Shown in pieces: positions 47,115 through 57,085 of a stretch of 64,000 nucleotides of DNA. The notes under the pieces are model-generated. The model worked only from the letters and a program-made list of their open reading frames with translations. It was not told where the DNA came from and ran no database searches. Within the stretch, counting starts at the first letter, position 1. Each line of letters opens with the position of its first letter. Source of the stretch: Anaerovibrio lipolyticus. Its GTDB lineage: Bacteria > Bacillota > Negativicutes > Selenomonadales > Selenomonadaceae. The position numbers were made by a program, and so were the translations under genes. The stretch covers positions 20,140-84,139 of the forward strand of contig NZ_JADYTY010000007.1 in assembly GCF_021531495.1 (NCBI RefSeq), read 5' to 3'.

Positions 47115-48806
47115 ATGAATGGTTTAACTCTTATTGGCATAGCCATCGTCGTCTTTGCTGCAGCCTATTTAGGTTACGGCCGCTGGCTGGTAAAGACCTG
47201 GGGAATAGATCCACAGGCCAAGACTCCAGCCGTAGAATTTGAGGATGGTCAGGACTATTCCCCTGCCTCCAGATTTACAGTATTTTCCCATCAGTTTTCT
47301 TCCATAACTGGTGCAGGTCCTGTTACCGGCCCTATTATTGCTGCCATGTTTGGCTGGGCGCCAGCTTTGCTGTGGCTCCTCTTTGGCGGTGTATTCTTCG
47401 GTGCTGTACAGGATTTTACCGCTCTTTATGCTTCTGTAAAGAATAAGGGCAAGTCCATGGGTATGCTGATTGAGCAGTATGTAGGCAAGACTGGTAGAAG
47501 ACTTTTCCTGTTGTTCTGCTGGCTTTTCACACTGCTGGTTATTGCAGCCTTCTCTGATATTATTGCCAATACCTTTAATGGCATGACCAAGACTGGTGAG
47601 CTGAATGTACCTGGTGCTCAGGCAGCTACCATTTCCCTGCTGTACATTGTAGTGGCTATGGGTTTTGGCCAGTACATTAGAAAGTTCCAGCCATCTGGTG
47701 CTGTAAAATTCTTTGTGGCTTTGGTACTGGTTGCTCTCATGTTTGTAGTGGGTATGAACTTCCCATTGTATCTGGATGTGGCCAGCTGGCGTTATGTAGT
47801 CTTTGGCTACTGCTTCATTGCTTCCGTTTTGCCAATGTGGCTGTTGATGGAGCCTCGTGATTATCTTAGCTCCTTCCTGCTGCTGGGCATGGTTGCAGGT
47901 GGTGTTATCGGTGTTATCGTAGCTAACCCACAGATTAATATGCCTGCCTTCGTTGGCTTCGAGGTAAATGGCAAGCCATTGTTCCCAATCCTGTTTATTA
48001 CCATTGCCTGTGGCGCGGTTTCTGGCTTCCACAGCTTGGTTTCTTCCGGTACTTCTTCCAAGGCAATTGCCAACGAAAAGGATATGCTTACTGTTGGCTA
48101 TGGCGCCATGCTGGTTGAATCCCTGCTAGGTGTAGTTGCTCTGGTTATCGCCTGTGCTGCTGCTACTGATGGCGTACTGCCAAAGGGAACCCCGTTCCAG
48201 ATTTTTGCCGGCTCCATTAGTAATTTCTTCAATATGTTTGGCCTGCCTGCTGGCCTGTCCTCCTGCTTCATTACCATGTGTGTATCTGCCCTTGGTATGA
48301 CCACCATTGATTCTGTAGCTCGTATTGGTAGAATGTCCTTCCAGGAGCTTTTTGCTCCAAGTGAGGGCCAGGAGGCAAGTGGTGTTGCTGGTTTTTGCAT
48401 GAACACTTATTTTTCCACCATTGTAACCTTGGTTCTGGCATATTTCCTGTGCCTGGCAGGTTATATGAATATCTGGCCACTCTTCGGTGCAGCCAACCAG
48501 CTTCTGTCTGCTCTGGTACTTATTTCTCTGGCTGTATTCCTGCGGACCACTGGTCGTCAGGGTTGGATGCTTTATGTGCCTATGACCATGATGTTCCTGG
48601 TTACCATGTCTGCCTTGGTTATGAGTGTGTGGGGTATTGTCAACAAGCCTGCTGACCAGTTTGTCTTTATGGTTGATGGCCTGCAGCTGATTCTGGCTTT
48701 GGCTCTGATGACCTTGGCATTGCTGGTGGTTAAGCACTGTGGCAAGGAATTGATTAGCGGCGAAGTTGATGAATGTGAAAGCCGTGGCTGCGAAAAAACA
48801 GCGTAA
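47115..48806 (+). CDS. cstA: CstA-family carbon starvation/pyruvate (peptide) transporter
   Basis: A 563-residue polytopic membrane protein with well over ten hydrophobic helices. Family motifs: FSSITGAGPVTGPIIAAMFGWAPA cut across residues 58-81, VKNKGKSMGMLIEQYVGKTGR and FHSLVSSGTSSKAI. CstA/BtsT proteins import pyruvate or peptides on carbon limitation. ATG 47115 (GTG 47112 adjacent) with AAAGAAGGA upstream. It is preceded by an attenuator leader and followed by its own terminator. Confidence 0.9.
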   Translation: MNGLTLIGIAIVVFAAAYLGYGRWLVKTWGIDPQAKTPAVEFEDGQDYSPASRFTVFSHQFSSITGAGPVTGPIIAAMFGWAPALLWLLFGGVFFGAVQDFTALYASVKNKGKSMGMLIEQYVGKTGRRLFLLFCWLFTLLVIAAFSDIIANTFNGMTKTGELNVPGAQAATISLLYIVVAMGFGQYIRKFQPSGAVKFFVALVLVALMFVVGMNFPLYLDVASWRYVVFGYCFIASVLPMWLLMEPRDYLSSFLLLGMVAGGVIGVIVANPQINMPAFVGFEVNGKPLFPILFITIACGAVSGFHSLVSSGTSSKAIANEKDMLTVGYGAMLVESLLGVVALVIACAAATDGVLPKGTPFQIFAGSISNFFNMFGLPAGLSSCFITMCVSALGMTTIDSVARIGRMSFQELFAPSEGQEASGVAGFCMNTYFSTIVTLVLAYFLCLAGYMNIWPLFGAANQLLSALVLISLAVFLRTTGRQGWMLYVPMTMMFLVTMSALVMSVWGIVNKPADQFVFMVDGLQLILALALMTLALLVVKHCGKELISGEVDECESRGCEKTA

Positions 48807-48826
48807 TATAATATAGTAGGAAAAAG

Positions 48827-48864
48827 TTTCCGCAGTTGGTTTTCTGACTGTGGAAATTTTTTTT
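48827..48864 (+). terminator. cstA terminator
   Basis: TTTCCGCAGT (48827-48836) pairs with ACTGTGGAAA (48847-48856), one G-T pair, then eight T. Confidence 0.88.
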
Positions 48865-48869
48865 GTAAT

Positions 48870-48889
48870 TTATCCACAAATTATACACA
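48870..48889. promoter_or_regulatory. Pair of DnaA boxes upstream of rpsH
   Basis: TTATCCACA (48870-48878, perfect consensus) and TTATACACA (48881-48889, one mismatch) in tandem, same orientation, start-to-start 11 bases (one helical turn). They lie immediately upstream of the -35 of the rpsH promoter. Confidence 0.65.
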
Positions 48890-48895
48890 AAACCA

Positions 48896-48924
48896 TTGAC
48901 AGACGTATATGAAACTGATAAAAT
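48896..48924 (+). promoter_or_regulatory. Promoter of the rpsH-rplQ ribosomal operon
   Basis: TTGACA (48896-48901), a 17-base spacer and TAAAAT (48919-48924). It is needed because the usual upstream spc genes are absent. Confidence 0.85.
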
Positions 48925-48980
48925 CTTTTAAGTGAGCCTATGTGGCCACACGAAATTTTGAAAGGAGGATATCGATTTAC

Positions 48981-49379
48981 ATGGTAATGACTGATCCTAT
49001 TGCAGACATGCTTACTCGTCTGCGCAACGCAAATTCCGTATTCCATGAGAAGGTAGAAATCCCTGGTTCCAAGATTAAGAAGGCTATTGCTGAGGTACTC
49101 AAGGAAGAGGGTTTCATCAAGGATTACACCTTCACTGAGGATGGCAAGCAGGGGGTAATCACTATTTCCCTGAAGTATGGTCCAGCCCGTGAAAAGGTAA
49201 TTACCGGTATTAAGCGTATTTCCAAGCCTGGTCTGCGTCAGTACGCAAAGGCAGCTGAGCTCCCTCGTGTTCTCGGCGGTTTGGGTATCGCCATTATTTC
49301 CACTTCCAAGGGAATCATGAGCGATAAGGATGCTCGCAAGGCTGGTCTCGGCGGCGAGGTTGTAGCTTACGTTTGGTAA
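48981..49379 (+). CDS. rpsH: 30S ribosomal protein S8
   Basis: A 132-residue protein starting [18 protein letters not shown] and ending [12 protein letters not shown], both diagnostic. ATG 48981 with AAAGGAGGA (48961-48969). Normally the fifth gene of the spc operon after rplN-rplX-rplE-rpsN; here it is first. Confidence 0.97.
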   Translation: MVMTDPIADMLTRLRNANSVFHEKVEIPGSKIKKAIAEVLKEEGFIKDYTFTEDGKQGVITISLKYGPAREKVITGIKRISKPGLRQYAKAAELPRVLGGLGIAIISTSKGIMSDKDARKAGLGGEVVAYVW

Positions 49380-49405
49380 TTATTTAATAGTTAGGAGGTG
49401 TACTA

Positions 49406-49957
49406 ATGTCAAGAATTGGTAGAGCACCTATCACTATCCCAGCCGGCGTAACTGTTAAGGTTGAGGATGGCAACAAGGTGACTGTAAAGGGTCCTAAGGG
49501 TGAATTGGTACGCGAGATTCATCAGGACATGAAGATTAACATTGAGGAGAACACTCTGACTGTAGAGCGTCCTTCTGATAATAAGGATCACAGAGCACTG
49601 CACGGTTTGAGCCGTACCCTGCTGCACAATATGATTATTGGTGTAAGCGAGGGTTTTGCAAAGACTCTCGAGATCAATGGTGTTGGTTACAGAGCAGCTG
49701 TAAAGGGCAAGAACCTGGAGCTGTCCCTGGGCTTCTCTCACCCTGTAGTTGTTGAGCCACCTGAGGGCATCAAGTTTGAGTGCCCAGCTGCAACTAAGAT
49801 TGTAGTAAGTGGTGTCAGCAAGGAAGCTGTTGGCGCAATCTCCGCAAAGATTCGCGACTACAGAAAGCCAGAGCCATATAAGGGCAAGGGTATTAAGTAC
49901 GAAGGTGAGTTTGTTCGTCGCAAGGTTGGTAAAGCTGGCGCGAAGGGCAAGAAATAA
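49406..49957 (+). CDS. rplF: 50S ribosomal protein L6
   Basis: A 183-residue protein with the duplicated L6 fold: [16 protein letters not shown] at the start and [13 protein letters not shown] near the end. TTAGGAGGTG precedes the ATG. Confidence 0.97.
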   Translation: MSRIGRAPITIPAGVTVKVEDGNKVTVKGPKGELVREIHQDMKINIEENTLTVERPSDNKDHRALHGLSRTLLHNMIIGVSEGFAKTLEINGVGYRAAVKGKNLELSLGFSHPVVVEPPEGIKFECPAATKIVVSGVSKEAVGAISAKIRDYRKPEPYKGKGIKYEGEFVRRKVGKAGAKGKK

Positions 49958-49980
49958 TTAGCAGAAAGGAGTAACCGACA

Positions 49981-50340
49981 GTGTTTGTTAAGGAAGATAA
50001 GAATAAAGCTCGTCAGAAGCGTCACCTGCGTGTACGCAATCACATTTCCGGCACTGCTGAGAGACCACGTCTTAACGTGTTCCGTAGCTTGAGCAACATC
50101 TATGCACAGGTTATTGATGATGTTAAAGGTGTTACTCTCGTATCTGCCAGCACAAAGGATAAGGATTTCCAGAACTATGGCGGCAATGTTGAGGCAGCTA
50201 AGGCAATCGGCGAGGCCGTTGCAAAGCGCGCTATCGAAAAGGGCATTACCGAGGTAGTATTCGACCGTGGTGGTTATGTATATCATGGCCGTGTTGCAGC
50301 ACTTGCTGAAGCAGCTCGTGAAGCAGGCTTGAAATTCTAA
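49981..50340 (+). CDS. rplR: 50S ribosomal protein L18
   Basis: A 119-residue 5S rRNA-binding protein. [20 protein letters not shown] and [20 protein letters not shown] are typical. GTG start with AAAGGAG upstream. Confidence 0.97.
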   Translation: MFVKEDKNKARQKRHLRVRNHISGTAERPRLNVFRSLSNIYAQVIDDVKGVTLVSASTKDKDFQNYGGNVEAAKAIGEAVAKRAIEKGITEVVFDRGGYVYHGRVAALAEAAREAGLKF

Positions 50341-50362
50341 AATTTGTAAAGGAGGTACATAA

Positions 50363-50863
50363 ATGGCTAGAATTGACAACGAGACTCCTGAGTTCCAGGA
50401 AAGAGTTGTATTTATTAACCGCGTTGCCAAGGTAGTAAAGGGCGGCCGTCGCTTCTCCTTCAGCGCATTGGTAGTTGTTGGTAATGAGAAGGGTCAGGTT
50501 GGTGCAGGCTTGGGTAAGGCTGCAGAGGTACCTGAGGCAATTCGTAAGGGCGTTGAAGATGCCAAGAAGAATTTGATTAGTGTTTCCCTGAAGGATACCA
50601 CCATTCCTCATGAGATGATTGGTGTATTCGGTGCAGGCCGTGTGCTGATGAAGCCAGCTGCCAAAGGTACTGGTGTTATCGCTGGTGGCCCAGCTCGTGC
50701 CGTTCTCGAGTTGGCTGGTATTAAGGACATCCTGACTAAGTCTCTGGGTTCCTCTAATCCAAACAACATGGTACGTGCTACCCTGAAGGGCTTGGAGCAG
50801 TTGAAGCAGGCTGAGAAGGTTGCTGAGCTCCGTGGCAAGACTGTACAGGAACTTTTGGGTTAA
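50363..50863 (+). CDS. rpsE: 30S ribosomal protein S5
   Basis: A 166-residue protein with [20 protein letters not shown] (double-stranded RNA-binding fold), GYGLGKA-like [15 protein letters not shown] and [26 protein letters not shown] precedes the ATG. Confidence 0.97.
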   Translation: MARIDNETPEFQERVVFINRVAKVVKGGRRFSFSALVVVGNEKGQVGAGLGKAAEVPEAIRKGVEDAKKNLISVSLKDTTIPHEMIGVFGAGRVLMKPAAKGTGVIAGGPARAVLELAGIKDILTKSLGSSNPNNMVRATLKGLEQLKQAEKVAELRGKTVQELLG

Positions 50864-50876
50864 GGAGGATTTGAAA

Positions 50877-51059
50877 ATGGCAAAGTTGAAGATTACTCTG
50901 ACCAGAAGCCTGATTGGCAGACCCGCTACACAGTGTGCTACTATTAAAGCATTGGGTCTTAAGAAGTTAAATTCCTCAGTTGAGCTTCCAGATAATGAGT
51001 CCATCCGTGGCCAGCTCCACAAGGTTGAGCATCTCATTACTGTTGAAGAGCAGGCTTGA
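50877..51059 (+). CDS. rpmD: 50S ribosomal protein L30
   Basis: A 60-residue protein: [17 protein letters not shown] then [18 protein letters not shown] 50877 with AAGGAGG right after the rpsE stop. The longer upstream frame overlaps rpsE and is discarded. Confidence 0.96.
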   Translation: MAKLKITLTRSLIGRPATQCATIKALGLKKLNSSVELPDNESIRGQLHKVEHLITVEEQA

Positions 51060-51082
51060 GTTCAGGGAGGTGCAATAGACAG

Positions 51083-51526
51083 ATGAAATTGAATGAATTA
51101 TCTCCAGCTCCTGGCGCCCGCAAGGTACGTTTCCGTGTAGGTCGTGGTCTGGGTTCCGGTAATGGCAAGACCTCCGGTAAGGGTCAGAAGGGTCAGAAGT
51201 CTCGTTCCGGCGGCGGCGTTCGCACTGGTTTCGAGGGTGGCCAGATGCCTATCTATCGTAGATTACCAAAGCGTGGTTTCAAGAACATCTTTGCTAACGT
51301 ATATGCAGAGGTTAACGTTGAAACTCTGAATCGTTTTGAGGATGGCACCACTGTTGATGCAGTAGCATTGGTAGAGGCTGGCGTTCTGAAGAACATCCAG
51401 GATGGCGTTCGCATTCTGGGCAATGGTGAGCTCACCAAGAAGCTGACTGTTGTAGCAAACGGCTTTACCAAGACTGCAGAGGAAAAGATTACTGCAGCAG
51501 GCGGTAAGGTTGAAAAGTTGGGGTGA
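51083..51526 (+). CDS. rplO: 50S ribosomal protein L15
   Basis: A 147-residue protein beginning [14 protein letters not shown] with the Gly/Arg-rich [20 protein letters not shown] segment. ATG 51083; AGGGAGGTGC upstream. secY starts 5 bases after the stop. Confidence 0.96.
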   Translation: MKLNELSPAPGARKVRFRVGRGLGSGNGKTSGKGQKGQKSRSGGGVRTGFEGGQMPIYRRLPKRGFKNIFANVYAEVNVETLNRFEDGTTVDAVALVEAGVLKNIQDGVRILGNGELTKKLTVVANGFTKTAEEKITAAGGKVEKLG

Positions 51527-51531
51527 TCTGA

Positions 51532-52788
51532 TTGGTTTCAGCCCTCTCAAACATCGTTAAGATTCCGGAGCTGAGGACAAAGGTTATCTTTACTCTGGTT
51601 ATGTTCGCTGTGTTCAGAATGGGTACTCATATACCTGTTCCAGGCGTTGATCCATCAGCCATTGAAAGACTGTTTAACAGCGGAACTCTTTTCGGTTTGT
51701 TGGATTTGTTCTCTGGTGGTGCTCTTAGCAAGTTTTCCATATTTGCCATGAGTATTACCCCGTATATTAACGCATCCATCATTATCCAGCTGTTGAATGT
51801 AGTAATACCTACACTGGAGCAATGGTCAAAGGAAGGCGAAGAGGGGCACAAGAAAACCACCAAGGTCACACGCTACTTCACTGTAGCATTGGCATTCCTC
51901 CAGGCAATGGGTATGTCCATCGGTCTGAAGGAGGCTGTTCTAAATCCTGGTCCGGCATCAACATTGATTATTGCAATTACCTTGACTGCCGGTACGGTAT
52001 TCCTCATGTGGGTCGGTGAGCAGATTACTGCTAACGGCGTGGGGAATGGTATTTCACTAATTATTTTTGCAGGTATTGTGGCAGCTCTGCCATCTAATAT
52101 TGGCAAGATTTATCATTATTTGCAGGCAGGAACCATTTCCTATATAAATGTGTTCTTCTTTGTAGCAATTGCGGTGGCTATGATTGTCTTTGTTATAGCA
52201 ATTCATACCGCCTATCGTAGGATTCCAATTTCCTACGCCAAAAGGGTTGTCGGCAACAAACAGTATGGCGGGCAATCCAGCTTTATCCCGCTGAAGGTAA
52301 ACCACGCGGGAGTAATTCCAATAATCTTTGCGTCATCCGTGCTGATGTTTCCAGTAACTATTGCCCAGTTTATTGATATCCCCTGGGTAAAAGATTTTGC
52401 CGGGTATTTTGCGTGGGGTACACCGCTACATTCGACAGTGTACGCACTGCTGATTATCTTCTTCACGTATTTTTACACCGCGGTTACTGTAAAGATATCG
52501 GATATGGCAGAGAATCTGAAAAAATACGGTGGCTTTATCCCGGGTATTCGTCCGGGAGAGCCTACTGCAGAATATTTAGATCATGTCATGACTCGTATTA
52601 CCCTTGCAGGAGCATTCTTCCTTGCGTTCATAGCTATTCTGCCAACCGTAATAGCTAGTGCCACCCATTTAGAGGGCGTTAACTTCGGCGGAACAGCACT
52701 GCTGATTGTTGTAGGCGTAGGCTTGGATACTATGAAGCAGATTGAATCCATGGTAGTGATGCGACATTACGAAGGATTCATGAAGTAA
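51532..52788 (+). CDS. secY: Preprotein translocase subunit SecY
   Basis: A 418-residue channel subunit with ten membrane helices. [31 protein letters not shown] and [17 protein letters not shown] are conserved. A TTG start with a weak GGGGTGA upstream and tight coupling to rplO. adk follows 10 bases later. Confidence 0.96.
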   Translation: MVSALSNIVKIPELRTKVIFTLVMFAVFRMGTHIPVPGVDPSAIERLFNSGTLFGLLDLFSGGALSKFSIFAMSITPYINASIIIQLLNVVIPTLEQWSKEGEEGHKKTTKVTRYFTVALAFLQAMGMSIGLKEAVLNPGPASTLIIAITLTAGTVFLMWVGEQITANGVGNGISLIIFAGIVAALPSNIGKIYHYLQAGTISYINVFFFVAIAVAMIVFVIAIHTAYRRIPISYAKRVVGNKQYGGQSSFIPLKVNHAGVIPIIFASSVLMFPVTIAQFIDIPWVKDFAGYFAWGTPLHSTVYALLIIFFTYFYTAVTVKISDMAENLKKYGGFIPGIRPGEPTAEYLDHVMTRITLAGAFFLAFIAILPTVIASATHLEGVNFGGTALLIVVGVGLDTMKQIESMVVMRHYEGFMK

Positions 52789-52798
52789 GGAGGAAAAA

Positions 52799-53440
52799 AT
52801 GCATATTCTTTTGATGGGGCCTCCTGGTGCTGGCAAAGGCACCCAGGCAGCTAATATCGTTAAGAAGTTCAATATCCCGCATATTTCCACTGGCGACATG
52901 TTCCGTGCCGCTATCAAGGAAGGAACCGAGCTGGGAAAAAAGGCCAAGGCATGTATTGATGCCGGTAACCTGGTTCCAGATGAGATTACTGTAGGTATCG
53001 TCAAGGAGCGTTTGGCTCAGGACGATTGCAAGAAGGGTTTTATTCTGGATGGCTTTCCTCGTACTGTTGAGCAGGCAGATGCTCTCAGCAAGATTCTTGT
53101 TGAGCTGGGCTTGAGCCTGCAGAGTGTTATCAACATCACTGTTCCATCTTCTGATCTGGTGGAGAGAGCAGTTGGTCGTAGAATCTGCCGCAGCTGCGGT
53201 GCTACTTATCACATTAAGTTCAGCCCATCCAAGGTTGAGGGCAAGTGTGATGCCTGTGGCGGCGAGCTTTATCAGCGTGCAGATGACACCGAGGAAACTA
53301 TGAAGAATCGGTTGTCAGTATACGAGGCACAGACAAAGCCATTAATCGAGTATTACCAGAAGGCTGGTCTTTATGTAGAGATTGATGGTCGTCAGGCAAT
53401 CGACAAGGTTTTTGCAGACGTTGTTGAAACCCTGAAGTAA
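52799..53440 (+). CDS. adk: Adenylate kinase
   Basis: A 213-residue enzyme catalysing ATP + AMP to 2 ADP. P-loop [11 protein letters not shown] (7-17), AMP-site STGDMFR and DGFPRT. It is the long form with a zinc-binding LID (CRSCGATYH and CDACGG). The map gene that often follows is missing; infA is next. Confidence 0.97.
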   Translation: MHILLMGPPGAGKGTQAANIVKKFNIPHISTGDMFRAAIKEGTELGKKAKACIDAGNLVPDEITVGIVKERLAQDDCKKGFILDGFPRTVEQADALSKILVELGLSLQSVINITVPSSDLVERAVGRRICRSCGATYHIKFSPSKVEGKCDACGGELYQRADDTEETMKNRLSVYEAQTKPLIEYYQKAGLYVEIDGRQAIDKVFADVVETLK

Positions 53441-53452
53441 AAAGGAGTCATT

Positions 53453-53671
53453 ATGTCTAAGCAAGATGTAATTGAAGTTGAAGGTAAGGTTCTGGAGGCA
53501 TTGCCAAATGCAATGTTCCAGGTAGAGTTGGAGAACGGTCACGTTGTTTTAGCCCATGTTTCCGGCAAGATTCGCATGAATTTCATCCGCATCCTGCCAG
53601 GTGACAAGGTAACCATTGAGCTTACACCATATGATCTGACTCGTGGCCGTATCACCTATCGTTTTAAATAG
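53453..53671 (+). CDS. infA: Translation initiation factor IF-1
   Basis: A 72-residue OB-fold factor that binds the ribosomal A site during initiation. [20 protein letters not shown] and [19 protein letters not shown] are diagnostic. AAAGGAG lies just upstream. Confidence 0.98.
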   Translation: MSKQDVIEVEGKVLEALPNAMFQVELENGHVVLAHVSGKIRMNFIRILPGDKVTIELTPYDLTRGRITYRFK

Positions 53672-53714
53672 TCAAAACAAGGCTTTTGGCAGTATATGAA
53701 AGGGGCATAACGCA

Positions 53715-53828
53715 ATGAAAGTTAAACCGTCGGTTAAACCTATTTGTGAAAAGTGCAAGGTTATTAAGCGTAAGGGTCGCGTAATGGTTATTTGCGAAAA
53801 CCCAAAACATAAGCAGAGACAGGGATAA
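53715..53828 (+). CDS. rpmJ: 50S ribosomal protein L36
   Basis: A 37-residue protein [19 protein letters not shown]..., zinc-binding form with C-x2-C and a later Cys/His. ATG 53715, stop TAA 53826-53828. AAAGGGG upstream. Confidence 0.96.
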   Translation: MKVKPSVKPICEKCKVIKRKGRVMVICENPKHKQRQG

Positions 53829-53851
53829 TTTTAGAAGGAGGTGCTTGATGT

Positions 53852-54220
53852 ATGGCACGTATTGCCGGTGTAGATTTGCCACGTGATAAGAGAATTGAGA
53901 TTGCATTAACATATATCTATGGTATTGGTCTGACCACTTCCCAGAGATTGCTGAAGGAGACTGGTATCAATCCTGATACCCGCGCTCGTGATCTGACTGA
54001 GGACGAGGTTGTAAAGCTTCGTGATATCATTGACAAGCAGGTTATCGTAGAGGGTGACTTGCGTCGTGAGCAGTCCCTGAATATAAAGCGACTCGTTGAG
54101 ATCGGCTGCTATCGCGGTCGCCGTCATCGTATGGGTCTGCCAGTTCGTGGACAGAATACTAAGAATAACGCTCGTACTCGCAAGGGTCCTAAAAAGGCTG
54201 TTGCTGGTAAGAAGAAATAA
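53852..54220 (+). CDS. rpsM: 30S ribosomal protein S13
   Basis: A 122-residue protein: [20 protein letters not shown] and the C-terminal [28 protein letters not shown] upstream. Confidence 0.97.
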   Translation: MARIAGVDLPRDKRIEIALTYIYGIGLTTSQRLLKETGINPDTRARDLTEDEVVKLRDIIDKQVIVEGDLRREQSLNIKRLVEIGCYRGRRHRMGLPVRGQNTKNNARTRKGPKKAVAGKKK

Positions 54221-54234
54221 GGGAGGGCTAAAGA

Positions 54235-54627
54235 GTGGCAGTTAAGAAGTCTGTTCGTCCTAAGAAGAAGGACCGCAAAAATATTGAATTTGGTGTTGCT
54301 CATATCAGCTCCACCTTTAATAACACTATCGTTACTTTGACTGATAAGAACGGTAATGCACTTTCCTGGGCAAGCGCAGGCGGACTTGGTTTCCGTGGCT
54401 CCAGAAAGAGCACTCCATTCGCAGCACAGATGGCAGCAGAGGTTGCTGCAAAGGCTGCTATGGAGCATGGCTTGAAGCAGGTTGATGTTTACGTTAAGGG
54501 TCCTGGTGCTGGCCGTGAGGCAGCTATCCGTTCCCTGCAGGCTACCGGCCTTGAGGTTAGCATGATTAAGGATGTTACCCCAATTCCACATAATGGATGC
54601 CGTCCGCCAAAGCGTAGAAGAGTTTAA
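54235..54627 (+). CDS. rpsK: 30S ribosomal protein S11
   Basis: A 130-residue platform protein: [19 protein letters not shown] and the C-terminal [21 protein letters not shown] start with GGGAGGG upstream. Confidence 0.97.
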   Translation: MAVKKSVRPKKKDRKNIEFGVAHISSTFNNTIVTLTDKNGNALSWASAGGLGFRGSRKSTPFAAQMAAEVAAKAAMEHGLKQVDVYVKGPGAGREAAIRSLQATGLEVSMIKDVTPIPHNGCRPPKRRRV

Positions 54628-54644
54628 TGGGAGGTGCAGAATAA

Positions 54645-55238
54645 ATGGCAATTGATAGAGTACCAGCACTGAAGAGATGCCGTTCTCTCGGTATTGAGCC
54701 AGGCGTTGTAGGCCTCGGCAAGAGTTCCAAGCGTCAGCCTCGCCGCACCCGTGGTAAGGTTAGCGAGTATGGCATGCAGTTGAAGGAAAAGCAGAAGGCA
54801 AAGTTCATCTATGGTGTACTTGAGAAGCAGTTCCGCGCTTACTATGCAAAAGCAAAGAAGATGCCAGGTATCGCCGGTGATAACTTGATTAGCCTTTTGG
54901 AGAGAAGACTGGACAATGTAGTATTCCGTCTGGGCCTTGCTTCCACCCGTAAGCAGGCACGTCAGGTTGTTCGTCATGGTCATATTACTGTAAATGGCAA
55001 GCGTTGTGACATTCCATCTGCACTTGTTAATGAAAATGATGTTGTTGCAGTAGCTGAGAAGAGCCGTTCCAACGAGTTCTTCAAGGCACAGGCTGAGTCC
55101 AACAATGCACTCAGCACTCCTGCCTGGATTACTGTTGGCGCTGATAACTTCAGCGGCACTGTAAATCGTTTCCCTGCCAGCGAGGATTTCGATATCCCTG
55201 TTGACAGCCAGGCAATCGTTGAGTTGTACTCCAAATAA
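54645..55238 (+). CDS. rpsD: 30S ribosomal protein S4
   Basis: A 197-residue primary 16S rRNA binder with the S4 RNA-binding domain (LERRLDNVVFRLGLASTRKQ, VRHGHITVNGKR). The N-terminal zinc cysteines of the C+ form are absent. Start ATG 54645 with GGGAGGTG upstream. A 77-base gap then precedes rpoA. Confidence 0.95.
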   Translation: MAIDRVPALKRCRSLGIEPGVVGLGKSSKRQPRRTRGKVSEYGMQLKEKQKAKFIYGVLEKQFRAYYAKAKKMPGIAGDNLISLLERRLDNVVFRLGLASTRKQARQVVRHGHITVNGKRCDIPSALVNENDVVAVAEKSRSNEFFKAQAESNNALSTPAWITVGADNFSGTVNRFPASEDFDIPVDSQAIVELYSK

Positions 55239-55315
55239 TAATTTCTGTGTATTTTTTGCATTTGTTATCGGATATGTACAGAGATGCATTGAATTATTGA
55301 GGAGGGCAATTCCAC

Positions 55316-56329
55316 ATGATCGAAATCGCAACACCAAAGATTGAGATACAGGAAAGTAATGAGGATCTTTGCTATGGTAAGTTTGTCTGCGAGCCTATGA
55401 CCCGCGGCTATGGTATTACCATTGGAAACAGCATGCGCCGCATACTGTTGTCCTCTATTCAAGGTGCAGCTATTACCTCTGTCAAGATTGACGGAGTGCT
55501 GCATGAGTTCTCCACAGTTCCTGGAGTTCGGGATGATGTAACTAACATCATCCTGCACTTGAAAGAGCTTTGCCTCAAAATGCACTGCGATGAATCTAAG
55601 GTCATCCGGATTGACGTGCAGGGTGAGAAAGAGGTAACAGCAGCAGATATTATTCATGATGCTGATATCGAGATTCTCAATCCTGACTTGCATATTGCAA
55701 CCGTCAATGAGGCAGGTTCCTTGAAGATAGATATGATTGTTGAGCATGGTCTGGGCTATGTTACAGCAGAGAAAAAGAAGAGTCCTGATGATGCCATCGG
55801 TACTATTCTTGTAGATTCTATCTTCTCACCGATTCGTCGAGTAAATTACAAGGTTGAAGACATTCGTGTTGGTGATGCCACTGATTACGATAAGCTGACT
55901 TTGGAGGTTTGGACCGATGGTTCCGTTCAGCCAGAAGAAGCTGTCAGCAAGGCAGCAGCCATTCTGATTGGCCGTCTGAAGCTTTTCCAGAATCTGACCG
56001 TTGCTCCAGAGGTGGAGTTTGTGCCAGAGGAAGAGGTAGAGGCAAGCACTGAAACTGTTGTCAGCAATCCAGAGTTGGATTCCATTCTGGCAACCAGAGT
56101 GGAGGATATGGATTTGACTGTCCGTTCCTTTAATTGCTTGATGCGGGCAGATATAAAGACTGTTGGTGACCTGGTAAACAAGACTGAGGAGGAGATTATG
56201 AAGGTTCGTAATCTTGGCCGCAAGTCTTTGGATGAGGTTAAGGACAAGCTGAAGTCTATGGGTTTATCCTTAAAGGAAAGTGATCCTTCAGCAATGGGAG
56301 GATTTCCTGGAGACGATTCGGAAGCTTGA
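55316..56329 (+). CDS. rpoA: DNA-directed RNA polymerase subunit alpha
   Basis: A 337-residue subunit: N-terminal assembly domain (GYGITIGNSMRRILLSSIQG), linker with EEVEAST, and C-terminal DNA/activator-binding domain (about 255-320; LTVRSFNCLMRADIKTVGDL). AGGAGGG precedes the ATG. Confidence 0.98.
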   Translation: MIEIATPKIEIQESNEDLCYGKFVCEPMTRGYGITIGNSMRRILLSSIQGAAITSVKIDGVLHEFSTVPGVRDDVTNIILHLKELCLKMHCDESKVIRIDVQGEKEVTAADIIHDADIEILNPDLHIATVNEAGSLKIDMIVEHGLGYVTAEKKKSPDDAIGTILVDSIFSPIRRVNYKVEDIRVGDATDYDKLTLEVWTDGSVQPEEAVSKAAAILIGRLKLFQNLTVAPEVEFVPEEEVEASTETVVSNPELDSILATRVEDMDLTVRSFNCLMRADIKTVGDLVNKTEEEIMKVRNLGRKSLDEVKDKLKSMGLSLKESDPSAMGGFPGDDSEA

Positions 56330-56366
56330 TTGACATTATTTTTGATACAAGGAAAGAGGGAAATAA

Positions 56367-56714
56367 ATGGCTTATAGAAAGTTAGGTCGTAATTCTAGTG
56401 CCCGTAAGGCACTGTTTAAGAGCATTCTGACTTCCTTCTTCAAGCACGAGCGCATTGAGACTACCGAGGCTAAGGCTAAGGAAATCAGCGGTCTTGCAGA
56501 TCAGCTGATCACCCTGGCAAAGCGCGGTGATTTGTCTGCACGCCGTCAGGCTATTGCTCAGCTTGCTGATGAGGATGTTGTTAGAAAGCTGTTCACTGAT
56601 ATTGTTAACTACGACTCTGTAAAGAACCGTCAGGGCGGTTACACCCGTACCTTGAAGCTGGGCGTTCGCCGTGGCGACGCAGCTCCTATGGTTATTCTTG
56701 AGTTGGTAAAATAA
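56367..56714 (+). CDS. rplQ: 50S ribosomal protein L17
   Basis: A 115-residue protein beginning [20 protein letters not shown]. It closes the alpha operon, with a terminator 19 bases later. Confidence 0.97.
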   Translation: MAYRKLGRNSSARKALFKSILTSFFKHERIETTEAKAKEISGLADQLITLAKRGDLSARRQAIAQLADEDVVRKLFTDIVNYDSVKNRQGGYTRTLKLGVRRGDAAPMVILELVK

Positions 56715-56732
56715 TCATCGGTATATTAAGAG

Positions 56733-56768
56733 GCTGTTGCTTCCAATTTGGAGGCAGCAGCTTTTTTG
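56733..56768 (+). terminator. Terminator of the rpsH-rplQ operon
   Basis: GCTGTTGCTTCC (56733-56744) pairs with GGAGGCAGCAGC (56750-56761), two wobble pairs, followed by TTTTTTG. Confidence 0.9.
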
Positions 56769-56824
56769 TTGTCAAAAAACGGAAAAATGAATATTTTCTA
56801 TGAATTTTCATTGATAAATAATAA

Positions 56825-56839
56825 TGAGAAATATTATCA
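56825..56839. promoter_or_regulatory. Fur-like box upstream of the flavodoxin gene
   Basis: TGAGAAATATTATCA fits the 7-1-7 Fur pattern (TGATAATnATTATCA) in about 12 of 14 arm positions. It lies within a larger inverted repeat ATTGATAA (56810-56817) / TTATCAAT (56834-56841). It overlaps a weak promoter-like pair TTGATA (56811) and TATTAT (56832). Flavodoxins are classically induced by iron limitation, which would agree. Confidence 0.5.
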
Positions 56840-56853
56840 ATAAAGTGAATTAT

Positions 56854-57041
56854 AACCCCTAGATTATTCAAAGAAAATGCCATTGCATTTTCTTTCAATG
56901 GGGTTTCGACGAGGGTGGAGATATTAGCTCCACCCTGTCATTAGCACAGCATCCCGCCACCTATAGAGGGATTATGGTGCTCCATGATTTGCTTGCCACA
57001 TAATGTTATAAGTGCTTAAATATAAATAGAAAATTGGCAAG
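56854..57041 (+). other. Structured leader upstream of flavodoxin, class unknown
   Basis: Nested stems are visible. AACCCC (56854-56859) pairs with GGGGTT (56900-56905), enclosing a perfect hairpin AAAGAAAATGC/GCATTTTCTTT (56870-56895). AGGGTGGAG pairs perfectly with CTCCACCCT (56912-56936). AGCAC and ATCCC pair with GGGAT and GTGCT (56943-56981), and CTTGCCA with TGGCAAG (56992-57041). No T run follows, and the flavodoxin start is 45 bases further. It does not match a riboswitch I know. Confidence 0.55.
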
Positions 57042-57085
57042 GGGAAATATCCCTATATTATGTATGATATTGTTAGGAGGACTTT

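Noticed and set aside
56890..56965. Possible tmRNA fragment (TTTCGAC and TCCCGCCACC words)
   Set aside because: The two words are far too close together, there is no tag-peptide frame and the ends do not form the tRNA-like acceptor. Likely chance similarity.
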